A stretch of 64,000 bases of DNA from an uncultured Pseudomonadales bacterium. Lineage in GTDB: Bacteria; Pseudomonadota; Gammaproteobacteria; Pseudomonadales; UBA7434. The notes under the pieces are model-generated. The model was not told the DNA's origin. It searched no databases and was given only the letters and a program-made list of their open reading frames with translations. Within the stretch, counting starts at the first letter, position 1. Each line of letters begins with the position of its first letter. Location: contig CALSRU010000010.1 of NCBI GenBank assembly GCA_943788835.1, forward strand, positions 1 to 64,000. The letters run 5' to 3'. Positions 53,030 through 62,825 of this stretch are shown in pieces. Made by a program: the position numbers and the translations under genes.

Positions 53030-54061
53030 ATGGCCTTGGGGCTATGCGTCACCAGCCTAGGGGCACTCGCAAATTACTCCTCAGGTCTCCAACTCAATGA
53101 GACATTAACGCACGATAGTCAGCTCCGCTATTACGACGTTTATGTACCTGACAGCTATGATGGCAGTCTGGCCTACCCCTTAGTTGTCGACATACACGGA
53201 CTTGGCAGCAACAAAACCGCGCAACGCCTAACATCAGGCATGCGGCCACTGTCGGAGCTAGAAAATTTTATTGTGGCATACCCGCAGGGCCTTTATGGTC
53301 TGCCTGATGCTCCAGAAGAGCGAAATCCGGTAACGGGCTTTCCACTTGAAGGACCATCGTTTAATGCAGGTGGCGTTTGCTGCGGCGCTGCCGAAGAAAA
53401 TGGAACGGATGATATTGGCTTTGTTCGAGCAATGGTTGAGGCGATAAACGCAGCGAGCCATATTGATACGACACGTGTTTATGTAACGGGGCTTTCTAAC
53501 GGCGGTTTTATGTCGCATAGATTAGCTTGTGAAGCGCCCGATATTTTCGCTGCCGCTGTGCCATTGGCGGCATCTACATTACAAAACCTCAACATGGATT
53601 GTGCCCAGCAACCGATACCAATATTAACATTTCAAGGATTGACCGATAGCTTAGTACCCTACGATGGCAATATCATTTATAAGAGCGCCCATGAATCATT
53701 GGAAGCTTGGAAGCAATACAACGGCTGCACTTCGCCAACGCCGGATGTGATAGAGACAATAAGCGACACCGCTTTTTGTGAGACTTATAACTCCTGCTCC
53801 AACAGTGCTGACACTGGCTTATGCAGCGTCACGGGCAGTGATGCTGCGGGCCACTTTTTATATCAAAATGAGGACGGCATCGATTTAGCAGAAAAGGCAT
53901 GGCACTTTATGCAACAACACCAAATGCTATCCGAAAACCCGATCAGTGTATCAGTGCCCATTGTTCATTTTTGGACAGCGTGCCTGTTAATAACATTGTC
54001 GATAATACATGCTAAAAATAAGCGCATGATAAAGGCAGAAAGCTTAAGGTTTAAAGTGTAA
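53030..54061 (+). CDS. PHB-depolymerase/feruloyl-esterase-like secreted hydrolase with C-terminal anchor
   Basis: An esterase of the LpqC/poly(3-hydroxybutyrate) depolymerase family. The oxyanion segment is VVDIHGLGSNK, the nucleophile elbow GLSNGG, with the acid in LTDSLVPYDG and histidine in AAGHFLYQ. Several cysteines suggest disulfides. After the catalytic domain comes a hydrophobic helix and a basic tail (VPIVHFWTACLLITLSI, then NKRMIKAES), like an exosortase-type sorting tail. The ATG at 53030 has AGGGGG before it; a TTG at 52979 would add 17 residues. Confidence 0.8.
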   Translation: MALGLCVTSLGALANYSSGLQLNETLTHDSQLRYYDVYVPDSYDGSLAYPLVVDIHGLGSNKTAQRLTSGMRPLSELENFIVAYPQGLYGLPDAPEERNPVTGFPLEGPSFNAGGVCCGAAEENGTDDIGFVRAMVEAINAASHIDTTRVYVTGLSNGGFMSHRLACEAPDIFAAAVPLAASTLQNLNMDCAQQPIPILTFQGLTDSLVPYDGNIIYKSAHESLEAWKQYNGCTSPTPDVIETISDTAFCETYNSCSNSADTGLCSVTGSDAAGHFLYQNEDGIDLAEKAWHFMQQHQMLSENPISVSVPIVHFWTACLLITLSIIHAKNKRMIKAESLRFKV

Positions 54062-54391
54062 CTACCCCCCAAACTTTTTTGCCCACTGATTTGATCAACG
54101 AAGCGCTCGGAAACCATACCGTAAAACTATGCGCGAGCAACTTACAACAACTCCTTTTAGAATAAGCAATCGCAGAAAAATTCGACTGTAAAAAAATTAA
54201 TGTGCGGTTGTAATAATCCATTACTACGTTACAGTTGCTTCTGGACGTCCAATTATTACAATACTAGGATTGAGTACGTACCTACCAACAAAGTGCCTAG
54301 CACCCTGCAAGTTGTTGGTAAAAAATAAGCTGGTATAAGCAATTAAGTACTTAGTAAGAGTTTTTACTAAATCCTTGAAAGGGTCTACAAA
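54062..54391. other. gap upstream of the pilin gene
   Basis: This 330-bp AT-rich stretch has no gene. It holds an inverted pair with 10-bp arms (TTGTAATAAT 54208-54217, ATTATTACAA 54252-54261) and a small TTAGTAA/TTACTAA hairpin about 40 bases before the pilin ATG. It probably contains the pilin promoter. Confidence 0.5.
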
Positions 54392-54931
54392 ATGAACAAA
54401 TCAGGTTTCACCCTTATTGAGCAAGTTGCTGTTATCGTTCTTTTAGGTATTTTGGCAGCAATGGCATTACCCCGTTTTATTAATCTATCGAGCGATGCGT
54501 ATCTCGCTGAATTCCATGCGACTCAAGGTGCATTCAAGGCAGCAGTGACGACCGCGCATCTGAAATGGTTAGCGGCCGGATCTCCAACGGGAGCAAGCGC
54601 CCAAGATTTCATTGGGTCAATTGATTTCAATCATCTGGGATATCCGGCAGGAATTGACGGGGGAGCTCAAGTTACCTCTCCGGAAGACTGTCTTGCAATC
54701 TTTCAAGGGCTAATGATAATAGATAGGGTGCTTCAAATACCGATTGGTGATGGCCCAGGCATAAAAAACTTGCCTTCCAACGTTGATATAGCTGTTACCA
54801 ACAACTCAGATATTTGCTACTACACATTTGTTTCCGAATCTAAATCTGCTGGTTACAATGCACGACAATTTCGGTACCTCTACCTTACAGGGGAAGTAGT
54901 CGAGTGGCCAGCAGGATTCACACTGTATTGA
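54392..54931 (+). CDS. type IV (MSHA-like) pilin, intact
   Basis: A 179-residue prepilin. It has the short leader MNKSG, cleavage before F, E5 (FTLIEQ), and the conserved helix VAVIVLLGILAAMALPRFINLSSDAY, which closely matches the broken gene at 42939-43412. The C-terminal half has two cysteines (DCLAIF, ICYYTF) for the pilin disulfide loop. No assembly genes are nearby, so its assembly machinery must be elsewhere. GAAAGGG precedes the ATG. Confidence 0.85.
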   Translation: MNKSGFTLIEQVAVIVLLGILAAMALPRFINLSSDAYLAEFHATQGAFKAAVTTAHLKWLAAGSPTGASAQDFIGSIDFNHLGYPAGIDGGAQVTSPEDCLAIFQGLMIIDRVLQIPIGDGPGIKNLPSNVDIAVTNNSDICYYTFVSESKSAGYNARQFRYLYLTGEVVEWPAGFTLY

Positions 54932-54994
54932 AACTCCTGCCTTAGTACAAACAAAGGCTGTGAAATCACTTTGCAGCCGCTGCTTCGGGTATTA

Positions 54995-55162
54995 TCAGCA
55001 TGAGAGATTGTAATCGGTTAATATGCCCCAGCTAGTCTCGCCTTGCGCAACGGGCAAGCCACTTGGCACCAGCCGCCATTGCATAACCAGCAGGGTAAAG
55101 GCGACAAGCAATAAGACCAGAATCAGTCCCAGCACACGCATTGGCAACCGCAGATTTCTCAT
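54995..55162 (-). CDS. possible small membrane protein
   Basis: A 55-residue frame with one hydrophobic segment, LRLPMRVLGLILVLLLVAF, followed by a polar tail ending in LTDYNLSC. A longer frame extends to 55255. AAGAGAAA precedes the ATG at 55162. It might be a remnant of a larger gene. Weak evidence. Confidence 0.3.
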   Translation of the reverse strand: MRNLRLPMRVLGLILVLLLVAFTLLVMQWRLVPSGLPVAQGETSWGILTDYNLSC

Positions 55163-55258
55163 TGAGACATTTCTCTTGAATATGAATAACAGCGAGCCTG
55201 TAGGAAAGAGCAGCGGCCTAAACGCCCTCAGGTAGGCCAGCATCTCGCCCTGCAAAAT

Positions 55259-56216
55259 TTATGGCTTAAGAAGGACAACCACTTTCCCTATACTCCGACC
55301 TGCCTTACTTTTTGCGTAGGCCTGTTCGATATTTTCTAGCGTGAAAATACTGTCAATAACAGGCTTAACTAACTCACTTTCAATAAACGTTTTTAGTGTG
55401 TTTAGGTCTTCAGTGCGGGACTTAACCCATATAGCTCTGGCCGTCTTTCTTCCCTGAAAAAAATAAGGCCGGTAACTGTTAAATAGTAGCTTTGCCGTGT
55501 CCAGCGGTGCTAATAAAAACGCCCTGCTCGGCCATCAGTGACGAACACGACGACAAACTCTGGTAAGCAGTGACATCAAAAACCACATCATAATCATTAG
55601 TTTCTTGTAAAAAATCACTCCGCTTATAATCAATCACTTTTTCTGCACCGAGGCCGGCCACAAGCTCACTATTTTTACCGCTGCACACGCCGGTAATATG
55701 TGCGCCCATGGCTTTACCTATTTGCACTGCAAAGGTGCCCACACCACCCGAGGCGCCAATCACCAACACCTTACTGCCTTGTTCCACGCCACCTAAGTAA
55801 AAAGCTTGCAGCGCAGTAAGAGCCGCGAGTGGTACCGACGCCGCCTCGGCAAACGACATATTTTTAGGCTTGTGGGCAATGCTGTTTTGAGCGATAACAG
55901 CATACTCTGCACACGCGGCCGTTCGCAGGCGCATATCCATACCGTAAACTTCATCGCCGATAGCAAAGTCAGAAACGTGTGCACCTTTTTCAACGACCAC
56001 GCCGGCCAGGTCATCACCAATAATATTGATTTTAGCAAGCGCACCTAGCTTGGGAGTTAGCGATGAAATAATGGTATTGAGCTTCCAATCTTTTGGATTA
56101 ACAGAGGATGCATGAACTTCAACTAGTACATCATTAACGCCCACTGTAGGCCGCTGAGTACTTCGAGTAATGAGGGAAGTATTGGCGAAAATGCCTCTGG
56201 TTGTTGCGGCTTTCAT
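55259..56216 (-). pseudogene. zinc-type quinone/alcohol oxidoreductase gene with +1 frameshift
   Basis: An MDR-superfamily NADPH:quinone oxidoreductase-like gene. The first frame codes 245 residues with the VLVEVHASSVNPKDWKL opening and the cofactor motif GASGGVGTFAVQ, then stops after TAGHGKATI. In the next phase the expected C-terminus follows: AKLLFNSYRPYFFQGRK... to SKAGRSIGKVVVLLKP, ending at 55259. Removing one G from CACGGCAAAG (near 55498) joins them into about 318 residues. The total of 958 bases is one over a multiple of three. Confidence 0.85.
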
Positions 56217-56317
56217 GTGGATCTTCCAAAAAAAGCAAACAAAATAATGGCCTCATTGGTTAAAGCCATTGCAAGATAACGACTAGACAATGCCTTCCAA
56301 AGAGGCAGCCCGCTGGT

Positions 56318-57967
56318 CTATTGCCTGGTTAGCAACACTTCCGCTTTAACTGCAGCATCATGCGCCAACGCTCTGGCTAAGTCGCCAAAGCGCTCTTCAA
56401 TTTGTTCGCGGCGAATCTTCATCGTCGGTGTGAGCATACCGTTATCAATTGTCCAAGACTCACAACTAACAATAATAGCGCCCACACGGGCATGCTTTTC
56501 AACCGTTTGATTAAGCTGTTTAACATGCGCAATTAGATCGTTGTTAATTAGATCGGCGTCTTCTTTTTGTGCCATGGCCGAGAGCACGCACACAATAACG
56601 GTTTTAGAGTAACCGCGACCGAGTAAGCAACACTGCTCGCTGTGCATACTTTCAGAAAATGAATTCTCGATAGCCGTAGGAGCAACAAATTTGCCTTGAA
56701 TCGTTTTAAAATAATCTTTGACTCGACCCGTAATAAAAATGAAACCCTCTTCATCTATGCGGGCTTTATCGCCTGTATGCAGCCAACCCTCCACAAAGGT
56801 TTCGGCCGTCTTGTCCGGCATTTTGTAATAACCTGTAGCAAGGCCCGTGGCATTAACTAGCAACTCGCCCTCATCACTCAAACGCACCTTTACATCACCC
56901 ACCACACGCCCGATCGAGCCAATCTTTCGATGCTCGGCGGTATTAGCCGCCACACCCATCGCCTCGGTTTGTCCAAAGCCCTCCATCAGTTCAATGCCCA
57001 ATTCTCCATACCACTCTATTAATGCAGGTGGCGTTGGCGCTGCAGCAGTGAGCAAATACATAGCGGCATCAAAGCCCAGCCCAGCACGCACCAGCTCGCC
57101 TACGCCGGCTTTATTTTCAGCCAAAGCTGCACTGAGGGCCGCTTGCGAGCCAAACTGATTAATAATGCCCTGCTGCAACTGCTCCCACACACGCGGCGGC
57201 CCAAACATCATATGCGGCCGACAGGCGGGCAAGTCACGCAACAAGGTGGTCAAATTCTCATTAAAATAAACCGAGCCGCCGTTAATTAAAGAACCGTATT
57301 CCACCACTTGCCGCTCTGCAATATGAGACAGCGGTAAGTAAGAGAAAAAGCGGCCTTTAGGCGGTGTGGCGAAAGCCTGCTTAAAGCGGTCAATCGGTAT
57401 AACGTTCGACTCATGTGTTTGCATCACACCTTTGGGCATGCCGGTGGTGCCAGAGGTGAACACTATCGAAACTAAATCAGTAGGCTGCGCCTGATACGTT
57501 GCCCGCTGCCCTCGGTAATCGTTAATAATATCGTCCCAACGAAGGTGCTCACAATCAAGCTCAACGCCCGGCAATGCCACTAACGTTAGCCCCTTGGGGA
57601 GGACCGTAGAAATTTTATCCCAATTTTCATTCTCACCAACAAACAACAGCTGCATGTCGGTAAATTCCATCACATAAGCCGCGGTATCTTTGGGCAATGT
57701 TGTAAACATGGGCACTGTTACATTGCCTGCCGCAATGGTGCCAAGGTCAGCCATGAACCAATGGGGTCGATTGCGCGAAAGCAGCCCCACATTGACTCCC
57801 GCCTCACCCAGTACCGTTTGTTGCCAGGCCGCTATCGCATGAATTTGCTCACTGGCTTTTAGCCAACTCCATTCCTGAACATTATCGCCCTGCGGATATC
57901 GCATCCAGACTTCGTTAGGATATTCAGTTTTCCAGTGATCAAGATATTCGAGAAGTGTTTTATTCAT
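56318..57967 (-). CDS. AMP-dependent synthetase/long-chain acyl-CoA ligase
   Basis: An adenylate-forming enzyme of about 549 residues, expected to activate a carboxylic acid to its CoA thioester. The phosphate-binding loop is FTSGTTGMPKG, followed by YLPLSHIAERQ, the LMEGFGQTEAMG adenylation motif and GWLHTGDKARIDEEGFIFITGR. It matches long-chain acyl-CoA synthetases with the FadD15/FAA-like layout. The ATG at 57967 is preferred to the one at 57997. A fatty-acid role fits the window's acyl-CoA dehydrogenase and crotonase. Confidence 0.9.
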   Translation of the reverse strand: MNKTLLEYLDHWKTEYPNEVWMRYPQGDNVQEWSWLKASEQIHAIAAWQQTVLGEAGVNVGLLSRNRPHWFMADLGTIAAGNVTVPMFTTLPKDTAAYVMEFTDMQLLFVGENENWDKISTVLPKGLTLVALPGVELDCEHLRWDDIINDYRGQRATYQAQPTDLVSIVFTSGTTGMPKGVMQTHESNVIPIDRFKQAFATPPKGRFFSYLPLSHIAERQVVEYGSLINGGSVYFNENLTTLLRDLPACRPHMMFGPPRVWEQLQQGIINQFGSQAALSAALAENKAGVGELVRAGLGFDAAMYLLTAAAPTPPALIEWYGELGIELMEGFGQTEAMGVAANTAEHRKIGSIGRVVGDVKVRLSDEGELLVNATGLATGYYKMPDKTAETFVEGWLHTGDKARIDEEGFIFITGRVKDYFKTIQGKFVAPTAIENSFSESMHSEQCCLLGRGYSKTVIVCVLSAMAQKEDADLINNDLIAHVKQLNQTVEKHARVGAIIVSCESWTIDNGMLTPTMKIRREQIEERFGDLARALAHDAAVKAEVLLTRQ

Positions 57968-58035
57968 AAGGACCGGCCTATTTTTATTTTCAATCATTTA
58001 TTTAAATATTCAACGCCACCGGTGTAGCGATATTT

Positions 58036-58263
58036 TCAAAGCTCAATGTAAAGCCTAAACGTTTTTATTTCAACGCGGTAGAACCAATCAACCATCATGC
58101 CACCTAAGGCTAGTAACCAAAAAAAAAAGCCAAAGGGGACAATGCGCGGACAATCGTAGACACCAACATCATTACTGTTGATGATTTCGACTATGGCTGC
58201 GGCAGTCACATCATATACCTGAGAATAACGGCCAAACCGTGTATTAGCCCTACTCCTGAACAA
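58036..58263 (-). CDS. possible small membrane protein
   Basis: A 75-residue frame with one strong hydrophobic stretch, FGFFFWLLALGGMMVDWFY. It overlaps the end of the upstream hydrolase gene by 14 bases on the same strand. Composition is partly plausible, but there is no clear ribosome binding site or recognised family. Confidence 0.3.
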   Translation of the reverse strand: MFRSRANTRFGRYSQVYDVTAAAIVEIINSNDVGVYDCPRIVPFGFFFWLLALGGMMVDWFYRVEIKTFRLYIEL

Positions 58264-59146
58264 ACTCTAGGTAGTGCTGAGCGACTAACGCTGGAGCCTC
58301 TACCTGCGGGTAATGCCCAATATCGGCCAGCTCGGCTAAAAAGTCCAACCGACAACCCAACACCTTATAACGGGCCACCATATGCTCACCCGACACTGGA
58401 TCGGTAGAGCCATTGATGAGTGCTAAAGGTATTTTTGCTTCAATTAGAGCATCGACCCAACGCTGCCGATGCTCAATGCGATCACTCATATAGGTGATTA
58501 AATTATGGAAGATATGTTTACCCTGCCTGAGATTAATCAAACACCAAAACTGCGCCAACTCTGTTTCGCTAGGTTTTGTGTGCACGCCGAAAACCCTGCT
58601 AAACGATCGATCAAAACTGGCTTTACCGGCCAAGCGATTAATGAGCGGCCCTAAAGGGCTTAATAATAGTTTTTGCGTTAAGAGCGCATGATGCGTTTCA
58701 GGAAACAGCCCCCCATTGAGAAAGCAGGCCGAAAGCCAATGGCCCCCACCAATTCCCGCATTTTGCCGAGCCAACAGTTCTTGCGCGACCGTATCACCGT
58801 AGTCGTGAGCTAATACATGAAAATTTGTGAGTTGCAGGTGCCCCACTAACGCTTCAACAATGTCGGCTTGGCTATGGATACTGTATTTAAAATTGTTGGG
58901 CTTGGCAGAGAAACCAAACCCCAACATATCTAAGCACACAACCCGGTATTCTTTTCGCAGCGCCAGCCACATTTTTTTCCAGTCCCAACTAGACGTTGGA
59001 AAGCCGTGAATAAGTAGTAGCGTAGGTTTATTACGGTCGCCCTCATCGATATAAAAAATATCGTGACCTAAAAGCGACTGCATAACACCTTTTTCAAACC
59101 ACTCGCGCAACTCAGGAAATGGCATATTTTGGATATTTAACCGCAT
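58250..59146 (-). CDS. MEST-like alpha/beta hydrolase
   Basis: A 298-residue alpha/beta hydrolase. The oxyanion motif is LLIHGFPTSSWDW and the nucleophile elbow HDYGDTVAQELL, with aspartate as the nucleophile (about residue 115), as in haloalkane dehalogenases and epoxide hydrolases. The exact HDYGD-TVAQELL wording matches the MEST/PEG1 branch known from animals. The acid is near GSTDPVSG and the histidine in IGHYPQVEAP. The ATG at 59146 is chosen over 59203, which overlaps the transporter gene. Confidence 0.82.
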   Translation of the reverse strand: MRLNIQNMPFPELREWFEKGVMQSLLGHDIFYIDEGDRNKPTLLLIHGFPTSSWDWKKMWLALRKEYRVVCLDMLGFGFSAKPNNFKYSIHSQADIVEALVGHLQLTNFHVLAHDYGDTVAQELLARQNAGIGGGHWLSACFLNGGLFPETHHALLTQKLLLSPLGPLINRLAGKASFDRSFSRVFGVHTKPSETELAQFWCLINLRQGKHIFHNLITYMSDRIEHRQRWVDALIEAKIPLALINGSTDPVSGEHMVARYKVLGCRLDFLAELADIGHYPQVEAPALVAQHYLEFVQE

Positions 59147-59177
59147 CGAATAGTCCCAGTTTATTATTTTTAAACAG

Positions 59178-60968
59178 CTAAAATGGCCAAACAATCGGCA
59201 CAATTATAACTGTGGTCATGCCCACCAACACCGTTAATGGCCCCCCCATTTTAACAAAATCCACAAAGCGATACTTACCCGGACCGTAAACCATAAGGTT
59301 GGTTTGATAGCCAATGGGGGTAGCAAAACTAGCCGAGGCTGCAATCATTAGCGTGACCGCAAATGGCGTAAGGTCGAGTCCCAACTGACGACTTAACTCC
59401 GCGGCAATAGGAAAGATCAACACCGCTGCTGCCACATTAGAAATCATTGCAGAAAAGCCGGCCGTAAGAATAAATAGACCTGCAATGAGACTGTAGGGGG
59501 ATTCACCTACCAGACCGATGAAACCCTGAGCGATTGTCAAGGCCGCGCCGGTAGTTTGCAGACCAGCACCCAGGGCAATGGCTGCAGCAATAACAATAAT
59601 CACCTGCCAATCAACACTGCGTCGAGCTTCATCGGTGCGAAGGCAGCGCGTTAATATCATCCCGCCCGCCGCTAGCATCGCTGCTTCAAGCATCGATAAC
59701 AGACCGGTAGCCGCTGTAATGATCATAGCGGCAAAAATAAATAAAGCCGTACCCATATGTTCATGAGACACAGGCGTATAGTCGTCTATTTTACGCACCA
59801 TTAAAAAGTCTCGAACATAGCGCTGCTGCCGTTCAAAAGAGCGCCCCGCTTCAATTAGCAGGGTATCACCTGGCTTAAGCACTACATCACCAATCCGCCC
59901 TTTTAAGCGCTGCCCCTCTCGCGCCACGGCGATAATAGCCGCTCCATAAGTCGAACGAAAACGGCCTTGCTTAATTGTTTTTCCCAGCTGAGGGAAATTG
60001 TTAGAAATAACAACCTCCACCAAATGACGCTGCGAGCGTTCTGAATCTAATTTAAATATTTGATCATCAGCAGGCCGTAAACCGCGCATTTTTTGCAGAT
60101 CTACCACCGACTCCACATTACCGGCAAATACCAGCCGATCATTTGCCTGCAGCTGTTGCAAAGGCCCTACTGCGGTAATTAGATGGCCGCTACGCTGTAT
60201 CTCTATTAGGTATACACCCGGTAAATTACGCAGGTCAGCCGACTCTACGGTTTTACCCACTAATGGACTATCCGGCTCAACCAGCATTTCCACAGTGTAC
60301 TGGCGGGTATCACCAAACTGCGGTTCCTGCGATGCCCCTCTATTGACCAATAATAGTCGACTAAACAACAGCACATAAACAAAGGTCACCAGCACGCAGG
60401 GCACGCCCACCCAAGCCAACTCAAAAATAGCTAGGCCATGCTCGGTGGGTACCGGCTGCCCACGGTAATAGGCTTTCAACATGCCATCGATGATAAGGTT
60501 GGTGCTAGTGCCAATTAACGTACAAGCGCCACCCATGATGGCCGCATAACTCAAGGGCATGAGTAGGTGCGAGATCGGAAAACGAGTGCGCTTAGCCCAC
60601 TCCATTACAGCAGGAATCATCATCGCTACTACTGGCGTGTTGTTGACCACCGAGCTGAGCGCGGCAACCGGTGCCATCAAGCGCAATTGGGCACGTGGCA
60701 GGGTGCTTGGCTTACCTAACAAACTACCAGCGAGCCACGATGCCGCCCCCGTTTTAGTCAGGCCTCGCGCCACAACGAATAGAAGTGCCACCGTGATAGT
60801 GCCTTCATTCGCAAATCCAGAGAATGCATCTCCTGGCTGCAAGATCCCCGATACCAATAATATCGCCACGCCGCCCATGAGCAACACATCGGGCGCGACT
60901 CGAGTAAACATCAACCCAGCAAAACACAGTAGCACTACAGCGATCGACAGTAAGGCAGTTATTTCCAT
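59178..60968 (-). CDS. SLC13-family transporter with two RCK_C domains
   Basis: A 596-residue inner-membrane permease of the SLC13/divalent anion:Na+ symporter-like family. Two blocks of helices (about residues 1-200 and 400-596) flank two TrkA-C/RCK_C regulatory domains (about 210-380), recognisable by DSPLVGKTVESADL and PGDTLLIEAG. The repeated SxxNTPVV/ATPIGYQTNLMVYGPG motifs belong to the substrate sites. The substrate (sulfate, dicarboxylate or other anion) cannot be read from sequence. It may share a transcript with the MEST-like gene 31 bp downstream. Confidence 0.88.
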   Translation of the reverse strand: MEITALLSIAVVLLCFAGLMFTRVAPDVLLMGGVAILLVSGILQPGDAFSGFANEGTITVALLFVVARGLTKTGAASWLAGSLLGKPSTLPRAQLRLMAPVAALSSVVNNTPVVAMMIPAVMEWAKRTRFPISHLLMPLSYAAIMGGACTLIGTSTNLIIDGMLKAYYRGQPVPTEHGLAIFELAWVGVPCVLVTFVYVLLFSRLLLVNRGASQEPQFGDTRQYTVEMLVEPDSPLVGKTVESADLRNLPGVYLIEIQRSGHLITAVGPLQQLQANDRLVFAGNVESVVDLQKMRGLRPADDQIFKLDSERSQRHLVEVVISNNFPQLGKTIKQGRFRSTYGAAIIAVAREGQRLKGRIGDVVLKPGDTLLIEAGRSFERQQRYVRDFLMVRKIDDYTPVSHEHMGTALFIFAAMIITAATGLLSMLEAAMLAAGGMILTRCLRTDEARRSVDWQVIIVIAAAIALGAGLQTTGAALTIAQGFIGLVGESPYSLIAGLFILTAGFSAMISNVAAAVLIFPIAAELSRQLGLDLTPFAVTLMIAASASFATPIGYQTNLMVYGPGKYRFVDFVKMGGPLTVLVGMTTVIIVPIVWPF

Positions 60969-61034
60969 TTTGGCAAACCAATCATTGATGTTTAAAGCAG
61001 CTCTAGTACAACGCCAATACTACAGCACTTCAGG

Positions 61035-62018
61035 CTAGGTATAAATTTCATCAAGCCGATCTAAAAACTGGCCTAATAAATTGGCTGGCAAGGCATTAAT
61101 ACCCGCTGCGGCCTTGCGCCCTCCCCCTGTAGGAAATTCCATACACAGCTCGTCAGCTGCGGTTTTATTGTTGAGTGGTGCGCGTACACTCACCAGATAA
61201 GTGCCGTCGGGACGCTCAGTAAGTACAGCATGAGCTCGGTGCGGCGACTGATTGGCAAGGTCATTCCCATAAACCCCACTCACTCGGCGGGCCCATTTTT
61301 CATCGGGTAGTAAAAATGCGGCCGAATGAGATGTATCACGCAATTGTTCGGCTTTGGCTGCACGCAACATATCTTCTTCATAGCCATGCTCAAGACTTTG
61401 AAAAGTTTGCCGGTCATCGTTAAGGAAGCGAAGTGGGTCGTCATACTGACTCACGCGCGTGTATAGCTCAGCCGGCTTAAAGTGTAGGTCGTCGAGACTC
61501 GCGCCATACCCGTTGTAATTGATATAAATACCTAGATTTTGGAGCTGCTTGAGCTCAACCTCAGATAAGTTGAGTGAGCCGGCGAGTGCACGCGCGCTGC
61601 GATGCAGGTTGTCACCAAATGCACCCACTACAGCCCAGCCTGCATAAGCGCCCTGCAGTCGTCCATTAATTAGCAAACTAGTGCAAATATCTGGCGACGT
61701 ATTAATTAGCGCATCGAGTGAGCTGACATTCGGAATATCGCCTGCTACATGATGATCGCAATAAAAAACCCGAGCGCCACTATCCAGAATACGCAGCAGC
61801 GCCGACTTATTTTTATCCATTGACACATCTAGAACATTGACTTGATCGTCACCGTCCAGTGCCACTTTGCCAGACAAATTATCGACAAAGTTGTCGAGTA
61901 ACTTAATATCGCGTTTAACACCGGTAACAAGCTCCGAATCAAGAGGCTCGGCGTTGCGCAACTGAGTCAGCGCACAAATACCATCAGCATCACCATTAAA
62001 AACGTCATAAACCGCCAT
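61035..62018 (-). CDS. DHH-family phosphoesterase
   Basis: A protein of about 327 residues in the DHH superfamily. The first motif is VFNGDADGICAL, the DHH motif is YCDHHVAGD, and a DHHA1-like C-terminus ends with GGGRKAAAGI. These ligands bind two manganese ions in nanoRNases and cyclic-dinucleotide phosphodiesterases. The ATG at 62018, with AAAGGA before it, is preferred; the frame start at 62144 adds non-conserved residues. The substrate is unknown. Confidence 0.82.
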   Translation of the reverse strand: MAVYDVFNGDADGICALTQLRNAEPLDSELVTGVKRDIKLLDNFVDNLSGKVALDGDDQVNVLDVSMDKNKSALLRILDSGARVFYCDHHVAGDIPNVSSLDALINTSPDICTSLLINGRLQGAYAGWAVVGAFGDNLHRSARALAGSLNLSEVELKQLQNLGIYINYNGYGASLDDLHFKPAELYTRVSQYDDPLRFLNDDRQTFQSLEHGYEEDMLRAAKAEQLRDTSHSAAFLLPDEKWARRVSGVYGNDLANQSPHRAHAVLTERPDGTYLVSVRAPLNNKTAADELCMEFPTGGGRKAAAGINALPANLLGQFLDRLDEIYT

Positions 62019-62213
62019 AAAAAATCCTTTGATCGATGTGCATCCAACTACTTGATGCATAAACAACAATGTTCGAGAAAACTGCACTAGCCCGCTGCAC
62101 CAAGACAGCAGATTAACAGTGATTGAACAAAAGGAAAACGGCAATATGCAACTGCTCCGCCCGCTCGACAGCCGAGCAAAGCTTGGGCAAAGCAGCCGCG
62201 CTGTTACCGTTTT

Positions 62214-62492
62214 TTACTTGCTAATACGAATGCGATTTTTGTTATTGGCGATAGTGCTTTCACCAATACCTTTAATCGCCTCAAGCGATTCAAGAGAACC
62301 GAAAGCCCCATTTACACGCCGATACTCAACAATAGCTCGAGCCTTGCTCAAACCAATGCCATCGAGCGCTTGCGCTAATTGCTCCGCAGAGGCCTTGTTA
62401 ATATCGATTAAATCGGTGGCTCCGCCGTCTGACGCCTGTGCTAATGACGATAGACTTAAAGCCAAAATGAGGGTTGGAATGGATAATTTCAT
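62214..62492 (-). CDS. ComEA-like helix-hairpin-helix protein
   Basis: A 92-residue exported protein. A signal peptide (about residues 1-20, ending SLAQAS) is followed by two helix-hairpin-helix motifs: DINKASAEQLAQALDGIGLSKA and ESLEAIKGIGESTI. This is the DNA-binding module of ComEA used in DNA uptake. Such single-domain periplasmic forms are frequent in gammaproteobacteria and may support natural transformation, which would suit an organism with an integron. Confidence 0.88.
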   Translation of the reverse strand: MKLSIPTLILALSLSSLAQASDGGATDLIDINKASAEQLAQALDGIGLSKARAIVEYRRVNGAFGSLESLEAIKGIGESTIANNKNRIRISK

Positions 62493-62825
62493 AACTTACT
62501 CCTTGTCATTAATTAAACCGGCCATCCTGCCGGAATGTGTGCTTTTTTTGCGAAAAAACACTGCTATTTAAGCAAAAATAGCGCTGCTTTGTGTTTTAGT
62601 TAGACTCTAAAAAATGCATGAAACGCTCCTTTTTTCTGCCGGAAAATTTCATCCAAATACTGCATAGAAAATTAAAAAAACCAAAACACGGATCAAACCC
62701 TAGCATACAAATAAATACTTGTATATTTTTTATTCCAATCGTATAGTGGCGCTGCAGTCATGATGACAGCAACCCAAAAATGAAAACATAAACGTTTAGA
62801 CGCTCGATCTATCAAGGAGGATAGT
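62493..62825. other. AT-rich intergenic region
   Basis: No gene. It is unusually AT-rich and separates two divergent genes. A plus-strand promoter is described at 62719-62747. Confidence 0.5.
62719..62747 (+). promoter_or_regulatory. sigma-70-type promoter of the lamin-tail protein gene
   Basis: TTGTAT at 62719-62724 and TATAGT at 62742-62747 are 17 bases apart, about 80 bases before the ATG. AAGGAGG lies 6 bases before that ATG. Confidence 0.5.
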
